From Pseudomonadota bacterium (GTDB taxonomy: Bacteria; Pseudomonadota; Gammaproteobacteria; Steroidobacterales; Woeseiaceae): 64,000 bases of DNA. This document shows, piece by piece, positions 9,155 through 18,475 of the stretch. The notes beneath the pieces were generated by a model. It made no database searches, was not told the origin of the DNA, and saw nothing but the letters and a program-made list of their open reading frames with translations. Numbering within the stretch: position 1 is the first letter of the stretch; each line of letters opens with the position of its first letter. The position numbers and the translations under genes were made by a program. The stretch lies in the NCBI GenBank assembly GCA_022572185.1, contig JACZWL010000004.1, positions 46,178 to 110,177 of the forward strand, written 5' to 3'.

Positions 9155-10237
9155 ATGCCAAAATTTCAGTTTGTCGATCTCCATTCGGATGACGCCGTCA
9201 GCACCCTGCTCTCTTCTGCAAGGCGCATAGGGCTCGATACTGAATTTATGCGTGAGAAGACCTTCTATCCGCAGCTCTGCCTCGTGCAAATTGCTGCGGC
9301 TGAAGGCATTTACTGTGCAGACCCGATGGGTGGGGGCGATCTCGATGGTTTCTGGCGCAGGCTGATGAAGTGCCAGTGGGTGGTTCACTCCGCCCGGCAG
9401 GACATCGAAGTGCTTTTCCACACCTCAGATCGCATGCCTGGATCGATCTTCGATACGCAGATCGCGGCTGGTCTCCTGGGCTTTGCGCCACAGCTCGGAT
9501 ACGCCGCCCTCGTCGAAGAGCTGTTTGGCGTTGAGCTTGCCAAATCGCACACGCGCGCTGACTGGACGCGGCGACCGCTGCCCGCCGCGGCGCTCGAGTA
9601 TGCTGCCGAGGACGTCCAATACCTGTTGCCGGCGTATGAGGAGCTATCTCGGCAGCTGGCCAAACTCGGCAGACTGAGCTGGGCAGAGGAAGACTCCGCT
9701 TATCTGCTCAGGCCATCGCTTTACAAGGGTGATTCCAGGCACGCAGTCGACCGCCTCAAGGGAGCCAGGAATCTGCGCGGTCGGGCTCGCGCTGCTGCTG
9801 CCAGACTCGCAAGCTGGCGTGAGGACGAAGCGGAGCGTTCCGACCGGCCACGCCAGTGGATCATGAAAGATGCGGTCTTGCTGGAGATCGCCTCGACCGG
9901 GCCTGAGGATCAGGAATCGCTGGCCGCCATTCGAGGGCTTGCGCCGCGTACGCTGCGTCGCGCCGCTAACGTGCTTCTGCAAATTCTTGCGGCAGCCCGA
10001 GACGATAAGGTCGAATACGAGCCGCCGCCGAAACCGGACGAAAAACATAAGGCAATACTGAAAGACTTGCAGGCGGCCGTCTCCGCCTGCGCCGGGGAAT
10101 TGGGCATTGCAGCAGAAATCATCGCGCCGAGGAAAGAGCTGGCTGCATCGCTGCACAGCGATCGACAGTCGCGTGTATTTACAGGATGGCGCAGAGAAAC
10201 GGTCGGTGGACGGTTACTGGAGATTTTGGCGGCGTAA
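9155..10237 (+). CDS. rnd: Ribonuclease D
   Basis: 3'-5' exoribonuclease that trims tRNA and other structured RNA 3' ends. The DEDDy exonuclease domain shows Exo I in LDTEFMRE (Asp28, Glu30), Exo II in HSARQDIEVL, and Exo III in YAAEDVQYL, where Tyr and Asp keep the usual spacing. An HRDC nucleic-acid-binding domain follows. The length of 360 residues is normal. An in-frame TTG at 9128 would add nine residues; I prefer the ATG at 9155. It is divergent from the mpl membrane-protein gene and convergent with adk. Confidence 0.93.
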   Translation: MPKFQFVDLHSDDAVSTLLSSARRIGLDTEFMREKTFYPQLCLVQIAAAEGIYCADPMGGGDLDGFWRRLMKCQWVVHSARQDIEVLFHTSDRMPGSIFDTQIAAGLLGFAPQLGYAALVEELFGVELAKSHTRADWTRRPLPAAALEYAAEDVQYLLPAYEELSRQLAKLGRLSWAEEDSAYLLRPSLYKGDSRHAVDRLKGARNLRGRARAAAARLASWREDEAERSDRPRQWIMKDAVLLEIASTGPEDQESLAAIRGLAPRTLRRAANVLLQILAAARDDKVEYEPPPKPDEKHKAILKDLQAAVSACAGELGIAAEIIAPRKELAASLHSDRQSRVFTGWRRETVGGRLLEILAA

Positions 10238-10267
10238 TATTCAAGACGGCCCTGAATCACCCGTCGA

Positions 10268-10912
10268 TCAGGCTGCCAGTGCCTTCAGAATCCGCTCATA
10301 AACCTTATCGATGCTACTTGCGGCATCAACGACCTTCAGTTTGTTTGTGGCGCCATAGAATTCAACCAGGGCTTCAGTCCGGGAGCGATAGACTTCGAGA
10401 CGATTGCTTATGGTCTCCTCGTTATCATCGTCGCGTTGAATTAATTCACCGCCGGCGTCTGTGCAGGCATCCAGCTCCTCCTGCGGCGAAAAATAAATAT
10501 TCAGGAGCTTGCCGGTCAGTGAGCAGGTGCGTCTGCCCGTCAGGCGTTTCATCAGAATGTCGAAATCCACATCCATCAGGACCACCGAATCCAGAGGCTG
10601 CCCCCGCCGATCCAGGAGATCGTCGAGGTCGAGCGCCTGTTTCTCCGTTCGCGGAAAACCGTCGAGGATAAATCCGTCTGCGGCATCGTCCTCGGCCAGC
10701 CTTTCACTGACGATGCCGAGCATGATGTCATCCGGGACGAGCTCGCCTGCTTCCATGATCTTTTTTGCCTGCTGACCAAAACTTGTGCCAGCCGCCACCG
10801 CGGCGCGCAACATGTCGCCGGTAGATATTTGCGGAATATTTCTGTCGGCCATCAGTTTCCTGGCCTGCGTGCCTTTGCCGGATCCCGGCGCACCCAACAA
10901 TACGATCCGCAT
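10268..10912 (-). CDS. adk: Adenylate kinase
   Basis: Interconverts ATP + AMP and 2 ADP. It is exactly 214 residues from the ATG at 10912, like E. coli Adk, with the P-loop GAPGSGKGTQA at the N-terminus, STGDMLRAA, DGFPRT and the LID. The LID is of the length and sequence type of zinc-binding Adks (AGGELIQRDDD) but only two of the four cysteines remain (CSLT and CTDA), so zinc binding is doubtful. It is divergent from the PPi-PFK gene; adk, pfp and hppA together handle ADP/AMP and pyrophosphate. Confidence 0.96.
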   Translation of the reverse strand: MRIVLLGAPGSGKGTQARKLMADRNIPQISTGDMLRAAVAAGTSFGQQAKKIMEAGELVPDDIMLGIVSERLAEDDAADGFILDGFPRTEKQALDLDDLLDRRGQPLDSVVLMDVDFDILMKRLTGRRTCSLTGKLLNIYFSPQEELDACTDAGGELIQRDDDNEETISNRLEVYRSRTEALVEFYGATNKLKVVDAASSIDKVYERILKALAA

Positions 10913-11056
10913 GGTTAAACTCACTGTGTGGCGTCTCAGGGGCGGCATACGCTACCGGCAATATAGCATCGGGTCAAACCTGTGAGGCGGTGAACCTGCG
11001 GCGAGTTTCGGCTATGCTTCGCCCCGATTCAGGCCTCTGACAAGGAACAAGACTTG

Positions 11057-12319
11057 ATGTCGAAAATGAATGCGTTCTATGCCCAATCGGGCGGTGTTAC
11101 CGCTGTCATTAATGCCACAGCATGCGCCGTGATCGAGACTGCCCGAAAAAACAAACACCGGATCTCCAACGTTTACGCCGGCCATAACGGCATCATTGGC
11201 GCTCTGACAGAAGACATGATTGACACGAACAAAGAAAGTGCCGCGACGATCGCAGCGCTGCGTCACACTCCGGGCGGCGCTTTCGGATCTGCACGGTATA
11301 AACTCAAGGGCATCGAGGAGAACCGTGCCCAATACGAACGGCTCATCAAGGTCTTCAAAGCACACGATATCGGTTACTTTTTTTATAATGGCGGCAATGA
11401 CTCGATGGACACGGCACACAAAGTGTCGCTATTCAGCAAGCGCATGGGCTTTCCGGTTACTTGTCTGGGCATACCAAAGACCGTCGACAACGATCTACCG
11501 GTTACCGATAACTGTCCGGGATTCGGCTCCGTCGCGAAATACGTTGCCGTATCGACCCGGGAAGCCGCCCTCGATGTCATTTCGATGGCTGAGACTTCGA
11601 CAAAAGTATTTATCTTTGAGGTGATGGGGCGGCACGCAGGCTGGATCGCGGCCGCCGGCGGCCTGGCAGGCAACCGACCCGGCGACGCTCCGCACATCAT
11701 TCTGTTTCCCGAAATTCCGTTTAGAAAAGCGGCATTCTTAAAGCGGGTCCGAGAATGCGTTAAGAGCTACAGCTACTGTGTCATCGTTGTCAGTGAAGGC
11801 GCGCGTTACGCCAATGGCAAATTCCTGGCAGAAGCTGGCACAACGGACGCATTTGGTCACGCACAGCTCGGTGGTGTCGCAGCTGTCGTCGCCAACATGG
11901 TCAGAGAGAGTCTTGGCTTCAAATATCATTATGCTATTGCCGACTATCTGCAGCGCTCGGCGCGGCATATTGCCTCGGCGGTTGATGTCGAACAGGCCTA
12001 TGCCGTCGGTAAAGCCGCTGTCAAATTTGCGTTGGCGGGGAAAACTGCCGTCATGCCTATCATAAAGCGAGTCTCGGACAATCCGTACCGCTGGCGCATC
12101 GACCACACACCGCTCTCCCGTATCGCCAATAAGGAAAAAAAGGTGCCGCGGCGATTCATCAGCTCTGACGGTTTCTCGATTACACCTGCCTGCCGACGAT
12201 ATCTCGCGCCTCTGATCCGCGGAGAGGATTATCCGCCCTATATCAATGGCTTACCCAAGTATGTCAGCCTGAAGAACGTCAGAGTTGCGAAGAAGTTGAA
12301 GACAAACTTTGTGGTATGA
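11057..12319 (+). CDS. pfp: Pyrophosphate-dependent 6-phosphofructokinase
   Basis: Reversibly phosphorylates fructose-6-phosphate with pyrophosphate instead of ATP. The catalytic loop reads GGNDSMDT: Asn-Asp-Ser in place of the Gly-Asp-Gly of ATP enzymes, a change linked to PPi use. The substrate motif PKTVDNDL and EVMGRHAGWIAA are also present. 420 residues from the ATG at 11057, with AAGGA about 10 bases before it; a TTG stands directly in front. The next gene encodes a proton-pumping pyrophosphatase. The same pairing is known from methylotrophs such as Methylococcus capsulatus, which suggests glycolytic flux adjusted by pyrophosphate. Confidence 0.93.
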   Translation: MSKMNAFYAQSGGVTAVINATACAVIETARKNKHRISNVYAGHNGIIGALTEDMIDTNKESAATIAALRHTPGGAFGSARYKLKGIEENRAQYERLIKVFKAHDIGYFFYNGGNDSMDTAHKVSLFSKRMGFPVTCLGIPKTVDNDLPVTDNCPGFGSVAKYVAVSTREAALDVISMAETSTKVFIFEVMGRHAGWIAAAGGLAGNRPGDAPHIILFPEIPFRKAAFLKRVRECVKSYSYCVIVVSEGARYANGKFLAEAGTTDAFGHAQLGGVAAVVANMVRESLGFKYHYAIADYLQRSARHIASAVDVEQAYAVGKAAVKFALAGKTAVMPIIKRVSDNPYRWRIDHTPLSRIANKEKKVPRRFISSDGFSITPACRRYLAPLIRGEDYPPYINGLPKYVSLKNVRVAKKLKTNFVV

Positions 12320-12457
12320 TGCGCGGCCTGCCGCGGGTGGGTCGTGCACGGGCTCGGGGAGTTGCGGCGAACAAATGATGTACAAATAACGATAAGCGGC
12401 GTGAAAAGCGTTCCTTTTCCAGCCGTCTGTTCGATTTCACATATGGTTTTGAATTTG

Positions 12458-12483
12458 CCCCGGGCGCCCTCCTCGCACCGGGG
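12458..12483 (+). promoter_or_regulatory. GC-rich hairpin in the hppA leader
   Basis: CCCCGG (12458-12463) pairs with CCGGGG (12478-12483) in the 190-base gap between pfp and hppA, about 28 bases before the hppA ATG. There is no T run, so it may be a leader structure rather than a terminator. Nothing else stands out in this gap. Confidence 0.35.
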
Positions 12484-12510
12484 TCATTTATACGATCAGG
12501 AGACAATTTG

Positions 12511-14550
12511 ATGACAACTGAATTTGCTCTGTGGCTTGCCATGGGCGCGGGCGTTCTTGCGGTTCTGTACGGGCTCGTATCCATACAATGGATTCTCAAA
12601 CAACCCGCGGGGAACGAGCGCATGCAAGAGATTGCGCAGGCCATTCAGGAAGGCGCCGGCGCCTACATGAATCGCCAGTACCTCACGATCGGGATGGTCG
12701 GTGTCGTGCTGTTCGTCATCCTCGGCATCGCCCTCGACTGGCATACCGCCATCGGTTTCGCTATCGGCGCAATTCTCTCCGCTGCGACCGGCTATATTGG
12801 TATGTTCGTCTCCGTCCGGGCAAATGTTCGCACTGCCCAGGCCGCGACCCAAGGCGTAAATCCGGCATTGAGAATAGCATTCCGTGGCGGGGCGATTACA
12901 GGCTTGCTTGTCGTCGGACTTGGTCTGTTCGGCGTATCTGGTTACTACTTACTTCTGGTGAGCACCGGTAGTACTGCTGCCGACGCGATACACGCCCTCA
13001 TTGGCCTGGCGTTCGGTGGTTCCCTGATCTCCATTTTTGCGCGACTTGGCGGCGGCATCTTTACCAAGGGCGCCGACGTCGGTGCGGACCTCGTCGGCAA
13101 AGTCGAGGCAGGTATTCCGGAAGACGATCCCCGAAATCCTGCGGTGATCGCCGACAATGTCGGTGACAATGTCGGCGACTGCGCCGGCATGGCCGCGGAC
13201 CTCTTTGAAACTTATGCGGTAACAATTATCGCTACCATGCTACTCGGCACACTCGTCTCGGCAACTTATACGGATGCTGCCATCATCTATCCGCTGGTTC
13301 TGGGAGCCGCGTCGATCATCGCTTCCATTATCGGTACATTCTTCGTTCGCATCTCCGAAGGCGGCAAGATCATGGGTGCCCTTTACAAAGGCGTGATCGT
13401 AGCCGGCGTGCTCGCGGCAATCGCCTTCTACCCGATTACAAACATGATGATGGCTGCCAGCGGCAACGCGACAGGGATATTCGGTTCTGCGCTGATCGGC
13501 CTGGCACTGACCGCTGCAATGGTCGTCATCACCGAGTATTACACCGGAACGGATTTCAAGCCTGTCAGGGCGATCGCTAATGCTTCCCTGACAGGTGACG
13601 CGACCAACATTATTGCCGGCCTCGGCATATCAATGAAAGCGACAGCGCTGCCGGTGATCGCCATCTGCCTGAGCATCTGGGGAGCATTTGAACTGGCGCC
13701 GGACGGTGACGCGCTCGCCGGTTTGTATAACATCGCGATTGCAGCGACAACGATGCTGTCGATGACCGGCGTAATCGTCGCACTCGACGCTTTCGGCCCG
13801 ATTACGGACAACGCAGGCGGCATCGCGGAGATGTCTGCGCTCCCGCCTGAAGTGCGCAAGATTACGGACCAGCTCGACGCGGTTGGAAATACTACCAAAG
13901 CGGTAACCAAGGGCTATGCAATCGGCTCTGCTGCACTGGCCGCGCTGGTTCTTTTCGCCGACTATACGAATGCTCTGGCTGCACGAAACATTCTTGTCGA
14001 CTTCGATCTTTCCGATCACCTTGTGATCATCGGCCTTTTCATTGGCGGACTGGTACCGTTTCTGTTCGCCTCGATGGCCATGGAGGCAGTCGGCCGCGCT
14101 GCCGGTTCGGTCGTTAACGAGGTTCGGCGTCAGTTTCGCGAGATCGAAGGAATCATGGAAGGCACGGGCAAGCCGGATTACAAGCGTGCTGTGGACTTGC
14201 TGACAAAAGCCGCGATCAAGGAAATGATTGTTCCTTCCCTGCTACCGATCAGCGTACCAATCGTGGTCGGACTGGTACTTGGGCCCAAGGCGCTGGGCGG
14301 TGTGCTGCTCGGCACTATCATCACCGGATTGTTTCTCGCTATCTCGATGACGACCGGTGGCGGCGCATGGGACAACGCCAAGAAGTACATTGAAGACGGC
14401 AACTGCGGCGGCAAGGGTTCTGACGCCCATAAGGCGGCGATAACCGGCGACACCGTCGGCGACCCGTACAAGGATACGGCAGGCCCGGCGATCAACCCGC
14501 TGATCAAGATCATCAACATAGTGGCGCTCTTGATGGTGCCATTGCTTTGA
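12511..14550 (+). CDS. hppA: Membrane-bound proton-pumping pyrophosphatase
   Basis: Couples hydrolysis of pyrophosphate to proton export across the inner membrane. It is 679 residues with many hydrophobic helices. Signature segments are [41 protein letters not shown] (substrate and magnesium site) and [15 protein letters not shown] near the C-terminus. In [18 protein letters not shown] the position after GNTT is Lys; potassium-independent H+-PPases carry Lys there and potassium-dependent ones Ala. I therefore call it the K+-independent type. A GGAG lies ahead of the ATG. Confidence 0.95.
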   Translation: MTTEFALWLAMGAGVLAVLYGLVSIQWILKQPAGNERMQEIAQAIQEGAGAYMNRQYLTIGMVGVVLFVILGIALDWHTAIGFAIGAILSAATGYIGMFVSVRANVRTAQAATQGVNPALRIAFRGGAITGLLVVGLGLFGVSGYYLLLVSTGSTAADAIHALIGLAFGGSLISIFARLGGGIFTKGADVGADLVGKVEAGIPEDDPRNPAVIADNVGDNVGDCAGMAADLFETYAVTIIATMLLGTLVSATYTDAAIIYPLVLGAASIIASIIGTFFVRISEGGKIMGALYKGVIVAGVLAAIAFYPITNMMMAASGNATGIFGSALIGLALTAAMVVITEYYTGTDFKPVRAIANASLTGDATNIIAGLGISMKATALPVIAICLSIWGAFELAPDGDALAGLYNIAIAATTMLSMTGVIVALDAFGPITDNAGGIAEMSALPPEVRKITDQLDAVGNTTKAVTKGYAIGSAALAALVLFADYTNALAARNILVDFDLSDHLVIIGLFIGGLVPFLFASMAMEAVGRAAGSVVNEVRRQFREIEGIMEGTGKPDYKRAVDLLTKAAIKEMIVPSLLPISVPIVVGLVLGPKALGGVLLGTIITGLFLAISMTTGGGAWDNAKKYIEDGNCGGKGSDAHKAAITGDTVGDPYKDTAGPAINPLIKIINIVALLMVPLL

Positions 14551-14592
14551 TAAATTTTCCTGGAGCCGGGCACCGTTCGCCGGCGGCTTGAT

Positions 14593-16923
14593 TCAGGGCT
14601 CCAGGATGCGGAAGGAGCCCGTGCCCTGCCCGGAACCCAGCGTCACGGGTGGCTCCACGAAATTGCCCTGCACAAAATCCACGCCGACTTCGCGCAGCCA
14701 GTCGAAGTCTTCCTGGTACTCAACCTGTTCGGCAATGATACGAAACTGCAATGTCCTTGCTAGTTTGATCATTGCCGAAACCATTTCCTGGTTGATCTGA
14801 TCGGAACTTAGATTACAGGTGTACTTCCCGTCGATCTTCAGGTAATCGACCGGTAGCGTTTTCAAGCTCGAGAATGAACCCAGCCCGCTGCCAAAATCAT
14901 CCAGTGCGAATTCGCAGCCGATGCCGTGCAACACTTCGATGAATCGCTGTGCATGTTGAATATTGCTGGATACGGCACTTTCGGTTACTTCGAAGCATAT
15001 GCTTGACGGCGCCACGCCGCTGCGGTCCAGGGCATCGACAACGAAGCCGAGAAATCCCTCATCGCCGAGCGTCTGTCCCGAGAGGTTTATCGCGCAACTG
15101 CGTTTGCCCGGAATCTTGATCTGGCCAGCTGTAATGGCTGCCAGCGCTGCGTTTACGACCCAGCGATCAATCTGCGGCATTAATTGATAACGCTCCGCGG
15201 GCCGCAGGAATTCAGCCGTATTGGCAAATCGGCCACGTTCATCGGCCATGCGAATCAGTACTTCGAGTGCCGGACCCGTTCCATTACTGCTACCGGTAGC
15301 GATTATCGGTTGCACAGCCAGTTGGAAGCTGCCTTCATGCAGCGCCGATTGCAGCTGACGCAGCCATTGAATGTCACCACGCTCGCGGGCGATGGCTTCG
15401 TCGCGTGCGGAATAGATATGTACCTGGCCACGCCCGCGCTGCTTGGCGACGTAGCAGGCGGAGTCGGCGGCGCTGATAACGTCCTGCATCGTGCCGCTCA
15501 TGTGACTGATCTCGACAAGACCGACGGATATGCCGATGTTGAATATCTTGTCTTTCCAGACGAAGCGGTAGTCCGCGACTGCGTTACAGATGTCTGCTGC
15601 AATCCGTGTCGCCTTGTCTATCGGACAACCGATCAAAAGCGTGCCGAATTCGTCGCCGCCAAGTCGGCCGACGAAGTCGGAGTCGCGAACCTGGTCTTTA
15701 ATAAGTGATGCGACTTCCCGCAGCATGTTGTCGCCGGCCAGGTGACCACAGCTATCGTTGACGGCCTTGAAGCGATCCAGGTCCATGTAAAAAACGATGT
15801 GAATGCCTTCCTCCGCACGCGCCGAGTCCATGGCCTCCTGAAGCCGTCGTTCGAATTCCCGCCGATTGATCAGGCCGGTGAGTGGGTCATGGGTCGCCTG
15901 GTAGCTCATCTGCTTGGTCAAGCCGCGAATCTCACTAACGTCATGAAAAACGACGACCGTGCCGGATATGCTGTTGCCCGGCCCCTTGATTGGCGAGGCG
16001 GTAATTTCGATGGAGTGCTCGTGCTCACCGTCGCGGCTGATGAGTAGTGCGCGTCGGCCCATGTTCACGCGCCGGCGCATCGCCAGACTGCGCTCGACCG
16101 GATCACCCAGGGGTTGCCTGTCGGCTTCATCAACCAGAGAAAAGATCTCTCCGATCTTGTGGCCGGATACTTCATCCCTGTTTGCACCTGTCATGGCTTC
16201 GGCCGCACGATTCATGTAATCGATCCGGCCCTGGTTATCGGTCGTAATAACGCCTTCGGATATGGACTCCAACGTGTATTGCGCCTGCCGCTTACTCCGG
16301 CTCAGCGACACTTCCAGACTCTTGCGATAACTGACGTCACGCGCAACGGTCAGGATAGCGGGATTCCCCCGAAATTCGATGGGAGAACTTTGTGTCTCGA
16401 CCCAGAGCCCCTGCTCGTTGCCGTTGATCAATTGAATCTCGAGACGTTTCGGAACTTTCTCGCCGGCCAGCCTCTTGGCTGTCGTCTTGCGAAACAGAGC
16501 ACGGTATGCGGGTTTGATCAGATCGGCGACCTCCCTGCCTTCCAGCTGGTCCGGGCCGAGCCCGATCAGGCCTGCCGCACTCTCGTTGGCCAGCAGGATG
16601 CGATCGTCATGAACGAGCACGATTTCGGGCAAGGTGCGGGCAAAGTCTGTAAACAAACGGTCCTTGTCCTGAATGATTTCGTCCCGCTCTCCCAGCGCAT
16701 CGAACAGGCGATTGATCGTATTCGCCAACTCCGCGATTTCGCCGTTTGCGGGCACTGACAAACGCCGCCCTACCGATGCGTCCCCGGATACCGCAACTAA
16801 ATCATCGCTTAATGTCGTCAAACGTCGTGCAAAACGACGATTATTCAGCCACGCCAGGACAGCGGCGAGTGTCGCCAGCAGCAGCAAAACAATCAGAATG
16901 GTTATTGTAATTTCCGATAACAT
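14593..16923 (-). CDS. Membrane PAS-PAS-GGDEF-EAL protein (cyclic-di-GMP turnover)
   Basis: 776 residues. A single N-terminal membrane helix (about 4-27) is followed by a HAMP-like linker (about 28-80), two PAS domains (about 85-200 and 215-335), GGDEF (about 343-505) and EAL (about 520-776). The diguanylate cyclase motif GGDEF is intact. The phosphodiesterase domain reads EVLIRM, INLSGQTL, FEVTES, DDFGSG, LKIDG and VQGNF; the usual AEGVE is AEQVE. Both activities look possible. The order resembles Pseudomonas RbdA. It is divergent from pcm across a 357-base gap. Confidence 0.9.
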   Translation of the reverse strand: MLSEITITILIVLLLLATLAAVLAWLNNRRFARRLTTLSDDLVAVSGDASVGRRLSVPANGEIAELANTINRLFDALGERDEIIQDKDRLFTDFARTLPEIVLVHDDRILLANESAAGLIGLGPDQLEGREVADLIKPAYRALFRKTTAKRLAGEKVPKRLEIQLINGNEQGLWVETQSSPIEFRGNPAILTVARDVSYRKSLEVSLSRSKRQAQYTLESISEGVITTDNQGRIDYMNRAAEAMTGANRDEVSGHKIGEIFSLVDEADRQPLGDPVERSLAMRRRVNMGRRALLISRDGEHEHSIEITASPIKGPGNSISGTVVVFHDVSEIRGLTKQMSYQATHDPLTGLINRREFERRLQEAMDSARAEEGIHIVFYMDLDRFKAVNDSCGHLAGDNMLREVASLIKDQVRDSDFVGRLGGDEFGTLLIGCPIDKATRIAADICNAVADYRFVWKDKIFNIGISVGLVEISHMSGTMQDVISAADSACYVAKQRGRGQVHIYSARDEAIARERGDIQWLRQLQSALHEGSFQLAVQPIIATGSSNGTGPALEVLIRMADERGRFANTAEFLRPAERYQLMPQIDRWVVNAALAAITAGQIKIPGKRSCAINLSGQTLGDEGFLGFVVDALDRSGVAPSSICFEVTESAVSSNIQHAQRFIEVLHGIGCEFALDDFGSGLGSFSSLKTLPVDYLKIDGKYTCNLSSDQINQEMVSAMIKLARTLQFRIIAEQVEYQEDFDWLREVGVDFVQGNFVEPPVTLGSGQGTGSFRILEP

Positions 16924-17280
16924 GTATCACCCAATGCCGGGTACCCGATACGTCCCGTAATGGTCTTATTTCGATCCGTTTTCAGGTATTCGCGGCAGAA
17001 GTCTTGCATAATTCTTTCCGGCATATATTCAAATGATGCCGTGAAACAATCATTTGTTATTATTAGCTGCTCGAGGTACTTCTCCGTCGTGGGAGATTCG
17101 AGGTGATTCTAAGCATGAAATATGTGGTCAGCTAAGGATATCCCAGCTGCGAGAGCACCTTGCTCCGATTCACCATAATTCTGGAACCGCGACAGGCTGG
17201 GGAAACCAACAGCAAATGGGTGTCATGGCGCGGCAAGTTATAAATCAAATAAATTCAATTACTTAAGAGACAATCAAGTG
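16924..17280. other. Intergenic region between the GGDEF-EAL gene and pcm
   Basis: This 357-base AT-richer gap separates two divergent genes and must hold both promoters. A weak inverted repeat (CTTCTCC...GGGAGA) lies near 17080-17095. I see no RNA gene, confident operator or coding frame. Confidence 0.4.
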
Positions 17281-17931
17281 ATGGATACGGATTTTGCCCG
17301 ACGACAAATGGTGCAACAGCAGGTTCGGACATGGAACGTCGCAGACCCCTCGGTGCTTGCCGTTCTTGCCGAGCTTCATCGTGAGCGATTTGTACCGGCC
17401 GGATTCGAAGAGCTCGCCTTTGCCGATACGGCGATACCGTTGCCACATAGCCAGATGATGATGACGCCCACCGTCGAAGGCCGCTTGCTTCAGGCGCTGA
17501 AACTCGAACCTCAGCACCGCGTTCTCGAGATCGGGACCGGAACGGGTTTTCTGACAGCCTGTCTCGCGAAGTTGGCGGCCGCGGTAACCAGCGTCGATAT
17601 TTTCAGCGATTTTGTCTCTATGGCCGAATCTAATCTCGCAGATGCGCGGATAGAGAATACGGAACTCATATGCATGGACGCGACGAAGGAGCTTCCGAAG
17701 GGCGAATTCGATGCTGTTGCAGTAACCGGATCGTTGCCGGTGTTCGACACCCGCTTTGTGGACGCAGTGAAGCCTGGTGGCCGATTGTTTGTTATCGTCG
17801 GCGATTCGCCGGTGATGGACGCACGCATTGTGACTCGTATTGGTGAAAACGACTGGACGACAAAGAGCCTGTTTGAAACGGATGTGCGACCCCTGCTCAA
17901 TGCGTCCAGGCCGTCAGCCTTTTCGTTCTAG
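17281..17931 (+). CDS. Protein-L-isoaspartate O-methyltransferase family protein
   Basis: A 216-residue SAM-dependent methyltransferase of the PCMT family. The SAM-binding motif is VLEIGTGTGFLTACLAKL, followed by VTSVDIF (acidic residue for the ribose) and the PCMT-type post-motif KPGGRLFVIVGD. The N-terminus MDTDFARRQMVQQQVRTWNV matches the paralogue that precedes a rhodanese and tolC in many Gammaproteobacteria, not the surE-linked Pcm. True isoaspartate repair activity is therefore uncertain. GTG at 17278 is an alternative start. Confidence 0.85.
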   Translation: MDTDFARRQMVQQQVRTWNVADPSVLAVLAELHRERFVPAGFEELAFADTAIPLPHSQMMMTPTVEGRLLQALKLEPQHRVLEIGTGTGFLTACLAKLAAAVTSVDIFSDFVSMAESNLADARIENTELICMDATKELPKGEFDAVAVTGSLPVFDTRFVDAVKPGGRLFVIVGDSPVMDARIVTRIGENDWTTKSLFETDVRPLLNASRPSAFSF

Positions 17932-18057
17932 GTGTCTGCGCGGCAGAAAGCTTGCTTATTGCCGCGCAGACTCCTGGCCATGGTTTTTGGGTCTCAGACC
18001 CAGGCCAACCTGAAACCACTTGCCAGTCTGCGGCATCTTAAATGGAGAGATCTGCAT

Positions 18058-18378
18058 ATGATCGAGGACATGACACCAGGCGAGTTCGTTGGTCGACGGG
18101 ATTCCGGAGAACTTTGGGCTTTGCTTGACGTCCGAGAAGCATGGGAAATCAACATCGCCCGCATCGACCAGACGATACACATTCCGATGGCCGAGATACC
18201 GGCACGCATTGCAGAGCTCGATGCCTCGCAAGCGGTTGCCGTTCTTTGCCATTCGGGCGGTCGCAGTGCACGGGTCGCGAACTACCTGCTGCAGACCGGA
18301 TTTGATCGCGTCGCCAATATTGTGGGCGGTATCGATACGTGGTCTTTGGACATCGATGATTCGATCCCCCGCTATTGA
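18058..18378 (+). CDS. Rhodanese-like domain protein
   Basis: A single 106-residue rhodanese domain that could carry sulfane sulfur as a cysteine persulfide. The loop CHSGGRSARVA carries the catalytic Cys64, preceded by LLDVREAWE and the strand AVAVLC. The ATG at 18058 follows GGAGAG; the frame stays open to 17932, but those residues look non-coding. It sits in the conserved pcm-like/rhodanese/tolC order; its sulfur donor and acceptor are unknown. Confidence 0.88.
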   Translation: MIEDMTPGEFVGRRDSGELWALLDVREAWEINIARIDQTIHIPMAEIPARIAELDASQAVAVLCHSGGRSARVANYLLQTGFDRVANIVGGIDTWSLDIDDSIPRY

Positions 18379-18475
18379 TTTTCCGCCCGGACACATCTTG
18401 ACTGATATAGTGATATAGTTGACCATAACACTTGAATTCAGGCCGATCCGGCCAACGAAACTGGAACCCGAAAAG

